From Saprolegnia diclina VS20 (taxonomy: Eukaryota > Oomycota > Saprolegniomycetes > Saprolegniales > Saprolegniaceae): a stretch of DNA of 29,872 bases. Of this stretch, positions 27,801 through 29,872 are shown in pieces (the stretch's first letter is position 1; each line of letters starts with the position of its first letter). Under the pieces are notes generated by a model. It was not told the DNA's origin and searched no databases. It saw only the letters and a list, made by a program, of their open reading frames with translations. The DNA lies in contig NW_008246083.1 of the NCBI RefSeq assembly GCF_000281045.1, positions 7,718 through 37,589 on the forward strand. Direction: 5' to 3'. The position numbers and the translations under genes are program-made.

Positions 27801-29872
27801 TCTCTTTAAATGCAATATGGCGGTCGTAGGTCTTGCGCGAGGTTTTCCGGGTCGGTGAGAAGGCGGGGCGAGTTCGCACCTACAACCCTAAACCCGGTTG
27901 GTGCGATTTGAGACCACATGGCTCGAGGATGCTGCGTACACTGCGTGACCATTCAGAGTCCCTGTCCATTTCACGGTAGGAGCGCTTGACTGTGGCTCGC
28001 TCAAACGAGCTTACCTCATACTGCATCATCTCTACTCTAGCCATTGAATTTTGAGTTCAACCGTGCAGATCCGTGCTGGGCGTCAGCCGACAACATCCAA
28101 CTTGTGCGGACCCAGTGTTTGGCTACTGTTGCGCCGCAGACGTACGTGGCAACATACACAAATTCAAATGCCTCGCTGGCCTTGACGTCTCGGTCGGTGA
28201 ATGCAGACGTTCTGGTGCACGCATGGTCGCCCTCCACATCGCCGTGCGCACCAGGGCATTCGAACACTTCCGTCAAGAATGACCTTTATTGTTTTGTGAT
28301 ACACAAGAGCGAGGATTGCTTTGGCTATCGTTCTAGGGCATACGTCCGGTGTCCATGACATGGTGCTTGAGCTTGAGCGACGCGACATGCTTCTTCAGCC
28401 GTTCTACGACCTGCACGGAGTACACGTCTACGCGACCAATGCTCCCGCACTCATCGGCATCGTCGGTTTATGTACACACCCTACTACGACTTTGACTGCG
28501 CCCTTGTAGGCGCAGATTCTCGCGCCACTTCGTCAAAGTGCGGGCATTTGATGCAGACACCGACGAATCGTCACACGAAGTTGATTGAGCTCTCGGCCAA
28601 GCTAAGAACTTATCCATTTTAGTCAATACACACTTCCGGTGCCACCGCGCACTGTACACCAATCGACTGCAAGTGCCGAATGAAGCAGTCGAACCAGTAC
28701 CGTGCGCCAGTTACACTGTCGCCGCACGTAGGTCCATGTAGAATCCAAGTTCCGACATCGTACACCACTTTCTTGGCGATTCTGACGAGATTAGACGAGC
28801 ATTTGTGCAGCCACCTGTAGGGTGCGAGGTCGTGGCACATGAACCAAGACAACACCCTACTAGTACAACTCTCGCAGTCGACGATCTCTGACTGGATGCC
28901 TTCGTCAGCAGACAAGGTTTGTCCACCGCACAACTTCGCTGCGTCCTGGGGTAGCACCAATGACTGTTCTACCGCGGTCGCAATACGACCCGTCCATCTC
29001 CCGCCACGCCGCTCAGGACGCGTGGGTTGTTTGCACCGGACGATGGACCAAATGCAACTTGCGGAAATGACAGCCTCCAGGTGTGTCTTTTGATTTTCTA
29101 TGTATCAACAGCTCTATGACAGGGGCCGCTTGCTCTGGCCGAATAGAGCCCACTGGGCACGATGCACCATGCAACCGCACAGAGCATGAGCGCAGCGCTG
29201 TATCTCTACCTGCTGGTCATATACCGTGCAAGTCGGATAGGCGCAGCAAGCCGTGCCACCACTCGCACTGGAGCCAAACGCAATGCGTTGTTCGGTCGCC
29301 CGTGCCGCCACGGGGCTGTCTCCACCCTTCTACTAGTACCTCCTTACCGAGGCTTGGCGATTGTAGGCGATTGTCCAGATCACTTTTTCCGTGCGTCTAG
29401 AGCCAAATACCTGACAAAGCTGCATTCGAACGACGAGCGGCAATCGTTGTCACTGGACTCAACAAAGGACGACGCAAGACGCCCACGAACCCTTTGCTGG
29501 TCGCGGCATGCCACGCAGCCGCCATCGCATATGTAAGCATCTGTCTCCGGGCAGTTCGCCATTCTTGGCGCTATGATTGAAGGGAATGTCAAACATTCGC
29601 AAGTGCCGCCGTCACTGCACTCTTGCAAGGATATCAAATTTGTGCTGGGCTCAATTCCGCGGCCAAGTTGAAGCTCCACCGCCGTTCAAGCGCGCGGTTG
29701 CAAAAAGTATCTTTCCGAGCTCGCCAATGGAATCATTGTCTTGGTGTAGACGCGGATTTGATTGGGTCCTTTTTGGCGAATGATCCGCCATAGGACAAAA
29801 ACAAGTGGCCGTACGACAAGATACGAAAGCAATACTTCAAGTTCTGCAGTGTGTGTGGAATCATTAGAATAG
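27801..29872. other. Two kilobases without a recognisable gene, probably decayed sequence
   Basis: Frames are short and shift often. Pieces that look protein-like are: minus 28619-28960 (113 codons, with LSWFMCHDLAPYRWLHKCSS); plus 28331-28449 (VHDMVLELERRDMLLQPFYD), followed by a possible 47-nt GT...TAG intron; and plus 27861-27900 (RVRTYNPKPG), reminiscent of piggyBac transposases. None is long enough to assign. An ATTTGAATT motif (reversed) lies near 28160. Confidence 0.4.

Noticed and set aside
27861-27900. RVRTYNPKPG as a piggyBac transposase start of the DDE region
   Set aside because: Too short a match from memory; no catalytic residues or terminal repeats could be found around it.

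Overview
This window looks like nuclear DNA from a stramenopile, most likely an oomycete of the Saprolegnia/Aphanomyces type. The reasons are very short GT-AG introns (about 34-68 nt, roughly half starting GTAC), strong G/C preference at third codon positions, tight gene packing on both strands, and family content typical of oomycetes: a seven-helix receptor fused to an RGS domain, a START-FYVE protein, a WRKY19-like zinc-finger repeat protein, and UNC119, which goes with a flagellated zoospore. No tRNA, rRNA, CRISPR array or intact mobile element was seen.

Layout. (1) 645-8951: an ATG1/ULK kinase, a 70-aa G-protein gamma subunit, the rRNA-processing protein SURF6 (minus), an unrecognised gene of very small exons (minus), a 7TM-RGS receptor-like protein and UNC119. 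(2) 8998-14418: a compact MYND-SET protein (minus), a MAPKKK-type kinase and a mitochondrial-type ClpB/Hsp78 disaggregase. (3) 15091-23057: a large intronless Codanin-1 homologue, a START-FYVE protein ending in a PUB-like domain, and a TGS1-type cap hypermethylase (minus). (4) 23058-29872: gene-poor, holding only an acylphosphatase and a zinc-finger repeat protein between decayed sequences (a kinase relic, a probable ankyrin relic, a possible transposase tail) and about 2.9 kb with nothing recognisable.

How the genes may work together. Gamma subunit, 7TM-RGS protein and UNC119 lie within 6 kb. In animals UNC119 escorts acylated G-alpha proteins to cilia, so these three could form a G-protein signalling neighbourhood serving zoospores; this is an inference from position and family. 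SURF6, UNC119, Codanin-1 and acylphosphatase share the octamer TATCCGGA (either orientation) just upstream of their start codons, which may be a common promoter element.

Exon limits were read by eye from splice signals and from continuity of conserved motifs. They should be treated as models; the 5' end of the 4926-6016 gene is unresolved.
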